Assembly: GCA_965153455.1 (NCBI GenBank)
Contig: OZ234498.1
Span: 8,246,001-8,310,000, forward strand
DNA: 64,000 nt
Source: Sphagnum compactum
Taxonomy: Eukaryota; Bryophyta; Sphagnopsida; Sphagnales
Direction: 5' to 3'
The translations under genes were made by a program, and so were the position numbers. The notes below the pieces were generated by a model that was given only the letters and a program-made list of their open reading frames with translations, ran no database searches and was not told the DNA's origin. This document shows, piece after piece, positions 11,901 through 25,390 of this stretch. Each line of letters opens with the position of its first letter. Position 1 is the stretch's first letter.

Positions 11901-14050
11901 TTCTTATTTTCCTTTTGCATAAACAATGCATCCAAAGTCATATGTAGATCAACAAACTAAGACATTGAAAAATGAAGCCCCTCATTGTATCTAAGTTCTT
12001 TATCTTCATCAATCTAAAGATCTACTCAAAAAATCAAGGAAACAATTGGTTGCTCATGAATTTAACTAAGGATGCATTATCAAGAAAACTAGGGCTTTCT
12101 TTTCAAATAAACACATGAGTACAATCACAAATTAAGGAACCATGGGTACACACTAATATATATTATACTTATAACAAACCACAAACATTTCATGACTAGG
12201 AGAGTGTGCACATTGGAAATAATGTTATGCATGGGTTTTCTCAAAGATACTGAAAATGATTTCATAAACAATATCAATGAATGCTTTTGAATGGTTCCTC
12301 TCCATTAAAAAAATTCCTTTCAAAAGAAATATAAATTTGCAACACTTTCTAATAGGATGTTTAATTAACTTATATAACAATGTCAAAAGAATTAAGTGAA
12401 TATTTAGAAAGGATGAAGAAATAAATGTTGGCCTTTAAGGCCTCAAGTAGTATTTGTTTTAGTTTCAACTCTACAACCATTGTATTTGGCATTGAAGACA
12501 AACTTTGTTTGAATAATTAGCCTTTCAAAATGGCAAAATGGTTATAAATGATCCAACCCCAACCCCAATTTGGATTAAAAACCATTGTACCATTGCTGAT
12601 CCTATGTAGCGTAAAAGAAGAGGTTTTGATTGAAACACAAGTTCCAATAATGACAAAAGGAAATCAAATTTAACAAAGGAACACAATTGTATATATTCTA
12701 TAGTTTTTATAAAACTAAATACTTAAAAGTAAATCTATGACGTTAAAGCCTAGGTAAATTAGAACTTTTTGGATTCACTCTCATCAAGCACCAACAAAAC
12801 CCTTTAATGGCATTGTTTCATTCCAAAATCCTTTCAACAACCTATAAGCTTGCACAAGAAAAAAACCTTAGCCCAATCCCTTGTGTGACAAATGTATGAT
12901 TTTCAATTTGTACCCAATTCCTATAAAGAAACCAACTGCAACTCCCATCTTGGAGCACCCACAAGGGTATTCACTCCCATTCCACCCCATAATTTATCTC
13001 CCAAACTTAGATATTTTAAACTCAATTATTCTTGGGACAATGACATTTCAAGATCATTCAAACACCCCTTTAAGTTTGCATCATCTTCACCAACAACCCA
13101 TCCTAAATGTTATCACCCTAACTCTCCAATGCAACAGAATTTTGGAAATTAAAGTTTACACCACAACCATTCTTGTCATGAGTGTATCAGAAAATTCAAA
13201 CTACATCTTGAACAAACATAACAAACTCATTAAAAACCCCATTAAAATTGACATAAATACTTAGCTTTTTTCCAAACAACAGAAGACCACAACCTTGAGC
13301 AAACTTTCACTCCTTATTGCTAGTACTCCACCGATTTCCCACCATCACATAATTCATCAAGCCAATTGGTGGAAAAACTTATGATCCATCAAGAAGATAA
13401 GCAATAAAGATGATAAAATTGTTAGCTTACCAACAAAACAAGCAAACCAAGCGCCCACCTTTCCTCTACTTCCATGAATGTAGGCACTTGCAACCATAAT
13501 ACAAAACAAACAAAAACACCAAACACTTGGAGTAAAACACAATCATCATGATAGTGAATGATAACACCTTATATCAAGCACTAGATTAGGGCAATCTTGG
13601 TGTTCTTTTTCACTTCTTCGCCTCATTGTTCATTTTAGGTCCTACCTATTCTTTATGGGGTGTGATTATAGATGATGCACATGTTTTCCAATGTCATTCA
13701 AGAAAATTATTATGTTGTGATTGATTGAACAAATGCACACCAAGAAGTGTGAGTGGGTGGTTATGGAAAGAAAAATACAATCTTAGTTTCACAAAAGGTG
13801 CAATCAATTGAAGTTGGAAAGAACCAAAAGCAAATGCTAACCTAATTTATACACCATATTATATAACTCAAAATGTTTCTTCTATTGGGTCCAATCAAGG
13901 TTGAGGGATACACGCCAAAAAAATAAAAAGGTATCATTCCAAAATCACTCTTAAGAGAGAGTACTTTGAATGACCATTACACTTACGAAATAATTTATTT
14001 GGTAGATTTTCTTTTTACATTAGATACTCATATACTTCTAAATTAAAATA

Positions 14051-14883
14051 GTGATGCTAACCTTTTCCTGTGATTAGAGAAAACCAGACCAACCCTCTAG
14101 GTTGTGAGATGCATGGAGAACTTTTCTGCTAGAAAAGACCAAATTGTCCAACTTCAGCCTGGCAGGGAAATAGTTGTGAAGTGCAGAAAGGGATAATCCA
14201 ATCCCAATAATCAATTTTTCTGCTGTCAACAATGATCAGTTTTCTAACACCTTCAGTAAGAATATAGCAGACATGGAACAACCAGAGATTTTGCTTCAAC
14301 TACATCAATCATTTGAGGAGCCTTCACACCACAAGCTTCAGACTGTTCTTGACTTGCCATACCTGCAACTGATGATCAGGTCAAATAATTCAAAGGTGCA
14401 AACTCATTAAGTTCCATAAGGAAAATTAGCGAGAACAGGCACTAGAGATCTCTGTCATGTCACATCTCATTCGCATCACAAGGTAAACTCTGAATGAATC
14501 GGATAAGGGGGCATAATCCCCTTATTGTCTAGGGTAGAAGATGATCTGTTGGTTGAACACCTATGCAGAAGGCAATGTGAAAGAGAGAACCTGGCACAAG
14601 GCCTCAGTTTCTACTCACTCTTGGGTAAAACCAGGGTAAAAAAAGCACACATGACTTGAAGTTATTGCAATTGTTCAAATGACATTCATAATCATTCCTC
14701 TATTGCTTACAACCAGCATGACTATCCTCCTCCACATGACTATACACTTTCCCAAAATTTTGGGGGAAGTGGGCTCAGCCCACAGTATTCCTGAGTATAT
14801 CTTACAAAAAATATTGAACAATATAGGCCACCTGCAAACCAAGAGGGTGGCTCAGGTAATGACGAAATTGAAGTGTCAACTAA
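14051..14883 (-). other. 3' UTR and terminator flank of the BSL gene
   Basis: At about 14,060 the sequence changes from AT-rich desert to the mixed composition of the gene, and this continues to the stop codon at 14,884-14,886. The stretch is therefore probably 3' UTR, perhaps with a UTR intron. No coding exon was found beyond the stop. Confidence 0.45.
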
Positions 14884-17800
14884 TCAAATCCAAGCTAAGC
14901 CCTGATCAGTCACCGGTTGTGGTCTTCCTCTTGTTGGTGTAGGAGGCCTTTGCACATTCAGTTCCTAGTATACACCCCACAAATACAACTACTTGTTAAA
15001 ACAAAACACACAAACAGTGAAAACTACATGACAAATGTGGCAAACACTTTCAAGCTGGAGAATGTCCTATGGAATGGTCAAGCCCCTGCCCATCATGTTT
15101 GGTAAGGCACCAGATGAGCCCATTAGGGTGAACTAGATGATGCACCCAACATAATGGGCAAGGACAAGAGCATTCCATAATATTAAGGTCTGGGGTGGCA
15201 GATTCAATGATTTTTTTATAAAAAAAGGTATGTTCAACAGACACATTTTGGTCACTATTATGGATGAACAATCATCACTGGAAGACTATGTCATATAATG
15301 TGGCCAAGAAAATGACAGAATATGCCACCACAGAAATTACTGTAGAGATTGGAAACAATCCAAAGACCTAGCCATCTGGTATAAGTAACAATGATAACTT
15401 TGGTTTCCACAATACACCAGAAGCCCATATATGTCATATACCTGCATCCATGTGTCTTCAAGGTGGTGCTCAGGTGATGACTCAGGGGATGTAAAGGCAG
15501 GTGGAATGGGATGGATTAATTTGGGCGCCACAACCAAGTCCCTTCCAAGGACCAAAATTGCTCCGGCATTGTTGGCCGTTCCTTCAACCCACCAAAAGCT
15601 TGTCTTGTTACTTGACTGCAAATATTTCTTCAATCTTTGAAGTGAAAGTTAGGACTGAGGCCAAAATACATTCAGGTTTAGATATATTGTCTTCAGACTT
15701 CAACTCTCAAAAGTTCTAATCGATTTCTTGAGCTTTGGACAATTGCAATCTTGACACAACAAAGAGAAACTATTGCTGGACTGTATGAACTATGGAGCAG
15801 CAGGAAGAAACTGAGGTCAGGGGCAAACTTCTCCATACTTACCACAATAATTTGTAGCAGAAAATAATGTAATCAAGTGACCTTGAGCAAAGCTCTCAAA
15901 ACCATCCATCACACACTCATGTGCTCTGATTATAAGCTGGAGATCATTATTTTTGCAAAAATCCATGACCCTGTCTGGCTGCACAACCAGACAGAAAAGA
16001 ATCTCACAGAAATCAAAATAACATAATTTCTACCCATGTAAAGCTGACAAACACAAAATGGTGAGTGCCTGAAAGAATTGCATACTCATAACACAAGCTT
16101 ACCCCAAAAGTTACTAAGCCTGGACCACGGGCATTTGGACGCAGACCCTCAACGCTGTCATTTTCTGTTGGATCAGACCTGTTACACAGTCATCATGTTG
16201 CACCTGTTAGAAAGTTTAGCAGAGGAAGTAGCTACAAATTGTCTTAAAGCCTCTCCCTCCTTTGAAACTGTTCTCCTCATGTATGATTCTACCTTCAACT
16301 CATAAAGCAGCAGGAGAAAATTCTGTACCAGAGAAGGTCCATGAGCACAACAGAGCCAGCCTCCATTGTTATGGGGCGTTGCAAAGCTTCAATTTGTTGT
16401 ACATGATTGATTGACCTTCCAATTCCACCATGCATGCAGATAATTTTCTTCTCTATCAGAGCAGCAAGCGGCAACCAGTTGAAAAGTTGATTGATGCGTT
16501 GCCATGCCCGTATGCCAGCACACTTCCCCTGTATATTATCCCATTCATAATCCCAACTCTCAAACAAATGTAGTCACAACTGAAGCCATCAGGAATACTA
16601 CAAGTGATATCAAGTCTGACAGTCAAAAAGTACTACAATAAGTCTCAGTGATTGAGCAGTGCTCTATGATATCAACCAATTGCCATGTAATGATGAAGTA
16701 CAAACCATGCGTTCTATGCACTCAATGCGAAACCCAAAAAGTGCATTGATGTCTGCAGCTTCATGATTGCCACGAATCAAGTGCACATTCATGGGATATT
16801 CAATCTGCCAAAAGAATGAGCTAACTTCAGTAAGCAAGTTTCTGCCAAAAAGTCATGTAACAATGCTGACTCTGAATGAAGAATCTTTGAGCTACACATG
16901 TTAAAAGGCAAAATATGAGTGGACTGTAGTAAAAGCACCAATCTTAAAAATCATGACTCTTGGTTTTTCAGACAACTTGCCATTGCTACCGGCTGTGTGC
17001 AGGTCTACTCCAAAATGGCACAAGCAACACATTACCTTGAGTGCAAGTAGCAAACTGATGGTTTCTAGACTGTGTTGCCCTCGGTCCACATAATCCCCCA
17101 GGAAAAGATAGTCAATATATCTGTACAAATTGCTACCAGTATAAGAAACTGCCATCATTCACAATGGATTTTTTTTCTTCAGCTCATACCACAAAATCAG
17201 TGTGGACACAGAGGAACCCTACACTCTACAACCTCCAGATACAGTTAAAGTTTCCTTGCACCATGATCATGAACAAGCTTGGTTCACTCCAAAAATCTGC
17301 ACCACATGGGACAACGACCTAAATTCGAGCTACAAGAAGCCAGAGTACCACATTTGCCCATGTCTATGTGTCTTTTGTGCTTCCAAAAAGGGGTGCCTCA
17401 TATGGAACTAAAAGACACTGAAATGGTGACATTAGGAACTTCAGATACCTCCGCAATACTGAAGGATTCCATAATCTTCTGGAAAATCCATGTAATGCCA
17501 GGAGCTTACGTGATGTCGCCTGCTGTTGAAGGAGACCCATATTCATCAAACAAACGCATCAAATCACCAAATTGTCCATGAAGGTCACCAAAAATCTTGA
17601 CAGGTGCCCTTATTTGCAGTACACTTGATTCCTGAGCAAATAAACACTCAGAAGCCTCACAAAGCTCAGCAATTTCATTAGAATCCAAAAAGAATTGCCG
17701 CTTCACCGGTGGTTTCCAGCCTCGAGACTTTAACAAATATGAGAGTACCTGCAGGCACCACTCATGGCTAGCCTTATATAAGCTGCACTAGAGAATAAAG

Positions 17801-20800
17801 TACCACATCAACAGATAACAATTTCCTTCCATCTAATAAGCATGCCAAGCATACCATTTTGGTTAGTTCCAATCGTTGCTGTCAGAGAGTCTCAGCTCAC
17901 AAAAGGAATGTAATAGGGGTTGGGAGCACATTTTGGCAAACATAGGATACACACCTTTTTATGCACACCACTTATGGACATTTGACGGTCAAGACGCTGC
18001 CTTGCTTGAGAGATGCTATCTGGAGCTCCATAACTGACACGTCGGCCTTCATTCTCAAACTGGTCAATAGAAAGCTGCCTTACCAAGCCACCAGAGGCAC
18101 CCCCAGATTCTGCTGCCACAACTACCTGCACTATTCCAGTAGAGCTTTCACATCTACTGCCACAACAAAATGCTTACATTCTTTGACCATTAAAGAACAG
18201 AAGACAACATTTACTAAATGGATGATCTGTCCAGAGACTGTTCAGATCCTTGTCTGATGCATGTACTTTGTTTGAATGTTGAGCTATGACTTGATACTTG
18301 TAGTGTTTCCAAACAACATGACCCATAAAGGATTGGATGGATGAGGAAGAGATCCTGAAAATGCTGTGAAATAATGTGCAATTCAGCAAATGGCCCAGAA
18401 ACATGAGCCAACATTCCTGCAGAACCCCTTAGATAGCTGATTATGAAGCAGGTTCTAGTTGCATACCACTCTATGATGCAGCCTGACACCTGTTGGAGGT
18501 GTATGGTTCAAAGCACCAGCATTGGATGCTCTATTGAGTGCGATCAGAGGTACTGAAGATGGAGATACAGGTGGCTTTCCACTAGACATTGCATCAGCCC
18601 TACAGTCTCTATTAGTACTGTACTTCTCATCCGCATCCCCAGAGCTCTCACGAGCTGCTGCTGCTCTTGCTTCAGCTGCTGCAAGGGCTGCACTCATAGC
18701 TTCTGCTTCTGCAGCTGAGGCCTGCACCAGTGACTCCACCCCTTTTGCATTCCTGCCAATCACACTCTTCTCAGTGCTACTTACTATTTGCTCACCATAT
18801 GTAGACAAAAGATCCTGTGTGTATGATCAATAAAACCTACCCAGGTCTAATATGAGAGCTAAAGAAAGGCCAGCAAGACTAGCACATACCCATGTACATA
18901 AGAGTGAGCATTTCCACTGCTGATATCCATGTTTGAGTCACCATTTACATGTGCAGCTACTGGACCTGTCATGACCACGGCCCTAGCTGATGCTGTCACC
19001 TCTGACGGAGGATGCTTGCTCCCTTCATGGAGCTTGGCCCCTGGACTAGTTGATCTGGGTAACGATGGATTTGCTGCAGCAACCTGAGACATGGCTGATG
19101 TAGTCTCAGCAGATGCCAAATCTTCAGCTACCAACAGATCATCCAAGAGAACTCCTGTCACCATTCATACAGTGTAAGTGTTAGCTAAATCGAAGCAAGC
19201 AGTTTTTCATGGGCCTAGCATTTATCATCAGCTACAAAATTCTGACACAGGCAAAGGAGAACTGTGTCCCTTCATGAACAGAGGAGCAGACATTAAGCAC
19301 AAGTTGTGTGACATCGGATCTTACCTCCCCTAAGCCCACCATATATGAAAATGAGATCACCTACAGCAGCAGCAGCATGACGGCACCGTCTGGTGAGCTC
19401 AACAGATGGCTCCCCTCCTGCTGCATCATTACTATACCTCCCTGTTCGTGGGCTCATAACCACCCCCTTTCTGTCACACCATACCCCTGCAGCTGTATCC
19501 AGAACTGCAACCTCACACAGCCAGCTGAGTCTGAGAAATAGACTACACTCATATGTACCCAGGAGTCATATTGACACACAAAGAGCAGAAAGTCAATGCG
19601 TACAATCCTCTAGGCCATATTTCAGTTACCAGCATATCAGACCTTCTGTCTCCTGATAGGCCAGAACCCTGGCCCAAGAACAATTACAACAGAGGACCTT
19701 ATGGTAAAACAGGCTATGCTCAGTGTACTGAACCTCAGAGCACAATTTCTCTTGTACAGAAGCCCAAACAGCATCAGGTAGATGCTATGGACAAAACTAG
19801 GGTTTAGGCTTAGTTTGAACCTGCAACACTGGAAGCATCCTCAACCATCCGGCCACCTCCAAGAGCTCCCCCTGAAATGTGTAACCTTGCATTCACAAAT
19901 ACCTGCACAGAAGCAGTTCAGAACCTATGATTGTCTAACGACTGCAGATTCCAGCCTTCCAATTTACACAGACCTGCATGGAAGTATTTTAGAACAATTA
20001 CTCTTCCAAAATGATTCCAGACTACCCAATATTAAATAAATAAAAAGTAGCAAAAGTGGATCAGGTCCAGAAAAACAAGAAAAAATTCTCAGATAAGTGT
20101 TTACAGCTGCATGCTGATATCTGGCTGATGGTGAAATTCCTGGAGCAACTGCCCATTCCCACCGTCCATCTCGATGCTTTGCAAGCCCATATGCACAATC
20201 AAGTGACTACACAGCAACACCCATGAATCTCACAGTTTGGCATTATTCGGATCACAAGTGGCACATTATCTGAAAAGCAGGGCTACCCAAGCTGATACAA
20301 CTGATTTTTAGTTAAATATAGCTAGATCTATCGGATTGCTCACAGCCAAACTCCACAAAGAGAAATACTGGTTACTCCAAATTTTAGGAAGAATTTACTT
20401 CCATGCAAAACTTCATGGAAAAATATGCAGTGTATAGGCAATTTCCCCTTTACTTGACATCTTCTTGGAAGACTGTACAATGGCAGTCTGAATATGTGTA
20501 GCCTCAGAAAGCATTAATACATTCCTGAAGGTTTGAAATTGCATGTCAAGCAGTTAGCTCTGTATGATCCTAATCAGACAGGTTACTGGAGCATACCACA
20601 CTGCTGGAATCTCTCCACCAGAAAGAAGCAGCAGACCATCTGATCGTGCACATGCTGTTGCATACCTGGAGTCAACTAGTGCCAAAAACGGATTGAATTA
20701 ACCAACCACTGGGAATTATCCTGTTCAGACAATGAATGACCAGTTACAATCAAGCTCTTGCCTCCACTGGTAACTCAAAGACGAACTCCTGGCCTCTTGA

Positions 20801-23699
20801 ACTTTTACTACTATCTGAAGCTCATGAGTCCAAGAAGAAATTGACGCTCTTCTGACTCAGAAATATCTTCAAAAGCATTGAGAACTTCTTCATACTTATG
20901 AATTAGGTCAACTTGAATAGAAGCCAGAAATGACCTGAGTCTAAGGTTAGAGATCCAAAAATATATCAAAAAACAGGGAAAAGGGAGGCCCAAGCTCCAT
21001 AGGGACAGAACAAACCAAGTGTGGTGAACAATTGCAACAGTCTCGTGGATGCCAGTGACCTTCACAGCAACATATACAGTAGTGACAAGGTATCATACCA
21101 TCTCAACAGAGGTCATCAACTTCTGGGAGTGGGTGGAGGCTAATGTCAGATACTAACTAATGTTCTGAATTTCTTTCAAAAGACTGGCAGCAATGGGAAG
21201 ACTAAGACATGATGCTGGCTAGCACACCAAAACATAGAAGAGATGGAGATTACGAAGCAAACCAAGATGAAGGGGAGCAAACACAGAAGAAAAGACATGT
21301 AGAGAAACTAAAAAGGAAAGAGGATGAGAACATAGAAACAACAATGGTGCTTTAGTAGTATTTCTTTGAAGGACAGTAAGAGATGAGAAACCCTTGAAAT
21401 AACCATTGAGAGATTCCAAGGCAGAAATATGCTTTCTCCTTCCAAGAAGATACATGGTACAATCAACAGCAGCAATAACACTGCAAAACTTTCTGAAACT
21501 GCAGTTATGACACAAAAGAGCTCAAATCAACAAATGTTCTTGAAGCAAGACGTACATGCAAGGGGGTGGGCCATCTCCTTCTGGTTCCAGCTTCCTCCAT
21601 TCATAGGGTTTGGCTGCTGTATCCAGAGCCCATGCATCTGCTAGTGGTCGCTTGCCTGGCATACATGGCAGCAATAGCACATAAATACCAAAACTCATTC
21701 TTGGAACAGACTGGAAACAGTGCACTCTGTTACTTACCATCATTCCCACTTATTGAAAGGAGAAACCGCTGCCCAACCAGTGACATTACATGCCCATATC
21801 TAGGACCTGGCCCTGTGCCTTGCACAACCACCCTGCCACCGTTACAGAGATCAGCACCCTTCATAGGATGAAAATTAGAACCTTAACAAATTTGTTACAG
21901 GAAATGGTAGATCCAAGCTTGTGGATAAGGTCAATTTTAAAACATGGTGATAGCACATCAACAGGATAATGCCTACCTTCTTGAACAATTGAAAGTGATT
22001 TAGCATTTTGATAGGTAGCCCTGCATTGCCTTGAGCAAATTCAGGAGTAGAAGCTAAGAAAGAGACCCTGTCTGAGAACTAGGGTTATGTCTGGTGAGGT
22101 GCAGCTTGCACGCCTTAGTCTAGACTTTGCCCCACTCTTAAGCTTACATTGTCACCACCTCCAAAGATTGATTTCCCACATCCCAAATCGTACCACTTTG
22201 CAGCAAAATATTACCACTTAGAACCATACCCACCTGTTCCATCTAGGCTTAATTTGTGTAAGGTCCAGGACATGAAGGTCCTCTGTTGAAAGCCCTGCTG
22301 GTCCTATACCCCCCTGTTACACCCAGCACCATCACATACATCAGATCACCACCAACACAAACTTTCAATGGATCTGAGTTTTTTCAAAATCACAATTTTA
22401 GCCCCTTGGCAAAGTGGTTGGTGGAAACTTGGGAGAGCATATAAATGTACCTGAATGACAACCATAGTGCCCACAGCTGTTGCTGCATGTGCCGCACGTG
22501 GAGATGGTGGGTCTCCCGCAGGAGTGAGTCTACATAGAAATTGGAAACCACTTGCTGAATAATATTGAGCATTGACCTTTTGACTGAAAAGCAAAGCCCA
22601 TGATCATGAGCACAACAGACTGCTAAACATCAGCAGAGACAGCCTCCATCACAGGTCTGAGACTTCAAAACTTAACCATAATATAGACCAGAAAAAGAAA
22701 CCACTCCTGAAACTCTCAGCAAAAAGCTATTGATGCAACTGAACTTAAAAACTGAGCAATCTGCTCTGCGAAAACCAACCTTTGTCATTGCCGACCAGAA
22801 ATAACTGAGTGACCATCTCCTGCAGTAGTGCTGGGACCTAGAAACAACATTACTCCGAGATATAAATCTGTTAGCATCAGGCTTGAAGATTAAGACCTAC
22901 TACTGTGGGTATGAGATCAATGGCATTCCACAATTGTTGAAGAGTGAGCTCACCTTGACCATTTGTTGTTACGTACATCATAGCAATGCACATCTGCAGT
23001 AGCTCCTGCCAATCCTGATATGCACCAAAATACCAGAAGTTCATACAAAACGCTCTCTGGCCAGACAAATTTAGTAGCTGGGCACCCTTGACAAAGAATT
23101 TGAGGAGAGGCAGATATACTAGACTTTGTGGGGGAGTGAGCTGAGATGAGCTGGAGGGGATTACAGACCCATAATCCCTAACTGAATGAGATCAGCATCC
23201 ATGGTTGAAGGCGTTCAAAAGGTTTGTGAGAAACCTATCTGGTCTGAGTACAGCTAACACTAAGAAGAAAAACAGAATGCAAGCACGTACTGATGCCGGC
23301 ACCAGCAGAAGCCGCTGCTTGTAGTCCTGTAGCAGCAGAATTTCCTTCCAGTGCTGTGGCACCCCCCAAGAGAATCAGTCTTGGTCCCACATAGTTGGGA
23401 TTGCCTTCCTCTCCCACGGCCGCTACTGCCGTCAATGTGTGCCCACAACGCGGTCCCGGTCCGTCGTCTCTCTTCTCACAGATTGAGGTTTGTACTCTAT
23501 ACGCTGGCGCTGGCCTCGGCAGCCCTTCTAATCCATGCTGCTGCTGCTGTACTTGTTGTGCAGATTGCGATGCATATCCTTGTTGCTGCACCTGCGCCTG
23601 TTGTTGCTGTTGTTCCTGTATTGTCGCCGCCACAGATTCTCCCTGCCGCCGCTGTCGCCCAGGTTCATCCGCCATACCTACTGTATCCTCCTCGTCCAT
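14884..23699 (-). CDS. BSL: BSU1-like (BSL) Kelch-repeat Ser/Thr phosphatase
   Basis: Twenty-one exons, read right to left: 23699-23291, 23014-22954, 22529-22451, 22313-22234, 21832-21738, 21655-21556, 20665-20597, 20206-20105, 19902-19821, 19504-19325, 19154-18898, 18814-18467, 18125-17955, 17748-17510, 17120-17036, 16804-16706, 16528-16329, 16178-16103, 15978-15843, 15581-15442 and 14964-14884. They total 3,089 nt, one short of 1,030 codons: exon 7 is 69 nt where neighbouring phases and family alignment need 70. Apart from this break the product would be about 1,029 residues, the size of plant BSL2/BSL3. A Q-rich N-terminus is followed by Kelch repeats (about 75-425), an Ala-rich linker, and a PPP phosphatase domain with GDLHGQ (about 731), GDYVDRG (about 765), RGNHE (about 796), MHGG (about 850) and RAHE (about 928). 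Relatives dephosphorylate GSK3-type kinases such as BIN2 in brassinosteroid signalling. Exon 11 uses a GTACAT donor; a GTATGT 8 nt further on would break the frame. Confidence 0.95.
20615..20616 (-). other. One-base frame break in BSL exon 7
   Basis: Exon 7 enters in frame as ATACARSDG...SGG, but its last 18 nt read RDSSSV, as the family requires, only in the next frame. One base is missing near the 'cc' at 20,615-20,616 on the plus strand; a third C there would restore a family-like GGRDSSSV. All 20 other exons join in frame. Because the site is a short homopolymer, an assembly error is at least as likely as a true mutation. Confidence 0.85.
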
Positions 23700-24260
23700 A
23701 TTCACTAGAGACACTCGAGCTCCAAATCCCCCAAATTGCCAACCTATACGCTACCGCTCCATCATCCCCATCACGATCCACTACTCCCTACTATTCTCCT
23801 CCTCCATCTCCACACAATAGTATCTCCTCCTCCTCCTCCTCCTCCTCCTCCTCCTCCTCTTCTGTCTCTCTTGTTCTCTCCTTCTCCGTCCCCACATTTG
23901 GCAGCCATTTGGCCGCCATTTGCCCACCTACCTCCACCGTCCTCTTGTGACAACATAGGTGTACATATATCTGTTCACAAAAGAATTCTCCAAAAAACAC
24001 AACACCCAATCAAGCACTGCACTTTGCTTCCTCAAATTTGCTTCCGACGCAACTCTTCTGTAAATGCGTCCGCGCGTGCATCGATCGAAGACGGAAGCAA
24101 AAACCCACTGGAAACAGACAAAAGACACAAGCAAACAAAGTCTGAAAACCAAAAAAGGCCAATCTTCCGCCCTCTGTCCCTTTCCTTTCGTTCCAAAAAC
24201 CCTCCACGTTCCCTACACGTTCCCTATACGTTCACTCCGTGCTCCCAATGGATACTCACA
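23700..24260 (-). promoter_or_regulatory. 5' leader and promoter region of the BSL gene
   Basis: A CG-containing stretch upstream of the BSL start codon. On the transcript strand it carries a purine-rich GGA/GAG repeat close to the start, then mixed sequence up to a T/C-rich tract at about 24,270-24,320 (A/G-rich on the transcript strand). The transcription start cannot be placed. Open frames on the plus strand here are antisense to the gene and consist of simple Ser/Pro repeats, so they are not called. Confidence 0.5.
23824..23861 (+). repeat. (TCC)n microsatellite in the BSL 5' leader
   Basis: About twelve TCC units in a row, reading GGA on the BSL transcript strand, roughly 125 nt upstream of its start codon. 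A purine-rich repeat at this place may affect transcription or translation and is likely to vary in length; that is inference. Confidence 0.95.
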
Positions 24261-24445
24261 CCCCTACTCAATTCTTTTTTTCTTTCTTTCTTTTTTTTTC
24301 TTTTTCTTTATGTTTTTTTAATTTCTGATTTCTGTAGGTATTTCCTACATATTTTTAACTATTTATCAGCCTTGTGCTGTTGTTGTTCTTCCTTCTTTTG
24401 AAAAGAACCTCTGATCTTGGTTTTTTACTTATATATATATATACA

Positions 24446-25390
24446 CTAGTTTGTACCCCGTGCCTAATGCACAGGTGTGTTATTTCAACAATGTTTGGTT
24501 CACGTTTTAGTTTTTTTTAAAAACTTTTATCTTTCTTATTTTTTATTTTTATGTGTTTTCTGTTATTATTATTATTTTTTACTATAAAAATAAAGTGTTT
24601 CTTTTTCACTTTTGTTTTTTTTGTTTATTTGGATGCAAGTTTGAAGTTTGGAGAAAGAAGACACACCTCATTCTTTTTCAAGTAGGGTTCTTCTTCATTA
24701 TTATAAGTTTTATTTTTTCTTATTTTCTACTCTTTATTTGGTTTCTTCTTTTTTGTAATTGTTTTTCTTTTGAAATGATTTTACTGTATTTCCCTTTCCT
24801 TGTTTCATTTGTTTCCATTCGTTTTTTATAGTTTTTGTGTTTTTACTTTTTTTTGTTTATGTTTGTTTCATGTTTTAATTTTTTCTATTCTTATTTTGTC
24901 TATCTTCATTTTTTTTCTATTTTTATGCGTTTATTTATTTATTTAGTTTTTATTTTCTTTTCCAAAACAATTCTAGTTTTTCTAATATGTTTTATAATAA
25001 AAATTATTTAAATTATTTTTTTTTATTTTTGTTTGATTAGATGCAGGTTTGAAGTTTGGAAAAAGAAGACAAACCTCATTTTTTTTTCAAGTATGGTTTT
25101 TTTTCTCTTTCTTTTGCTCTCTGTTTTGTTTCTTATTTTTTGTCAACTATTTTTTAATTTTCTTTTCAGATTATTTTACTGTATTTCCCTTTTTTGTTTC
25201 ATGTTTAAGTGTTTACAAAAAGTTTCTAATTATTAAAGTGTTTTTCTGTTTTTTTTCCTAGTTTTTTCCATTTTTTAAATATATATTTGTTCTGTTTGGA
25301 TGGATGACGGGACGGATGACGAGATGGATGGCGGACGGATGGATGAAAAGCTTCATTTCATCCCGACGTCCTTTTCTATATGTAATATAT
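24446..25390 (-). mobile_element. Helitron-like element (3' terminus at 24,446)
   Basis: On the minus strand the sequence ends with a short hairpin (CCTGTGC/GCACGGG, one mismatch, 24,457-24,475), then a few bases and CTAG (24,446-24,449) followed by T. This is the 3' end pattern of Helitrons. A near-identical inverted terminus ends at 58,666. Inside, a block of about 200 bp (about 24,600-24,830) recurs at 25,015-25,230 with the shared motif 'ttgaagtttgg'. At 25,299-25,370 is a GGATGG/GACGG-rich stretch. The 5' end is not certain; 25,390 is an estimate. No Rep/helicase coding is present, so the element is non-autonomous. Confidence 0.55.

Larger units (their letters stand above)
5301..14050. 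other. AT-rich, gene-free intergenic region
   Basis: About 8.7 kb of AT-rich DNA with few CG dinucleotides, long A/T runs and only short, interrupted open frames on both strands. Such decay is typical of methylated, old transposon DNA. It contains a tRNA-like segment (5,336-5,375), a degenerate tandem repeat (5,812-5,960) and one weak tRNA-primer-like site (about 10,607). I see no coding gene. Confidence 0.75.

Noticed and set aside
23351-24401. Long plus-strand open frames (199 and 221 codons)
   Set aside because: They lie antisense to BSL exon 1 and its leader and consist largely of Ser/Pro/Leu from the TCC repeat. The minus-strand exon is clearly the real coding sequence.
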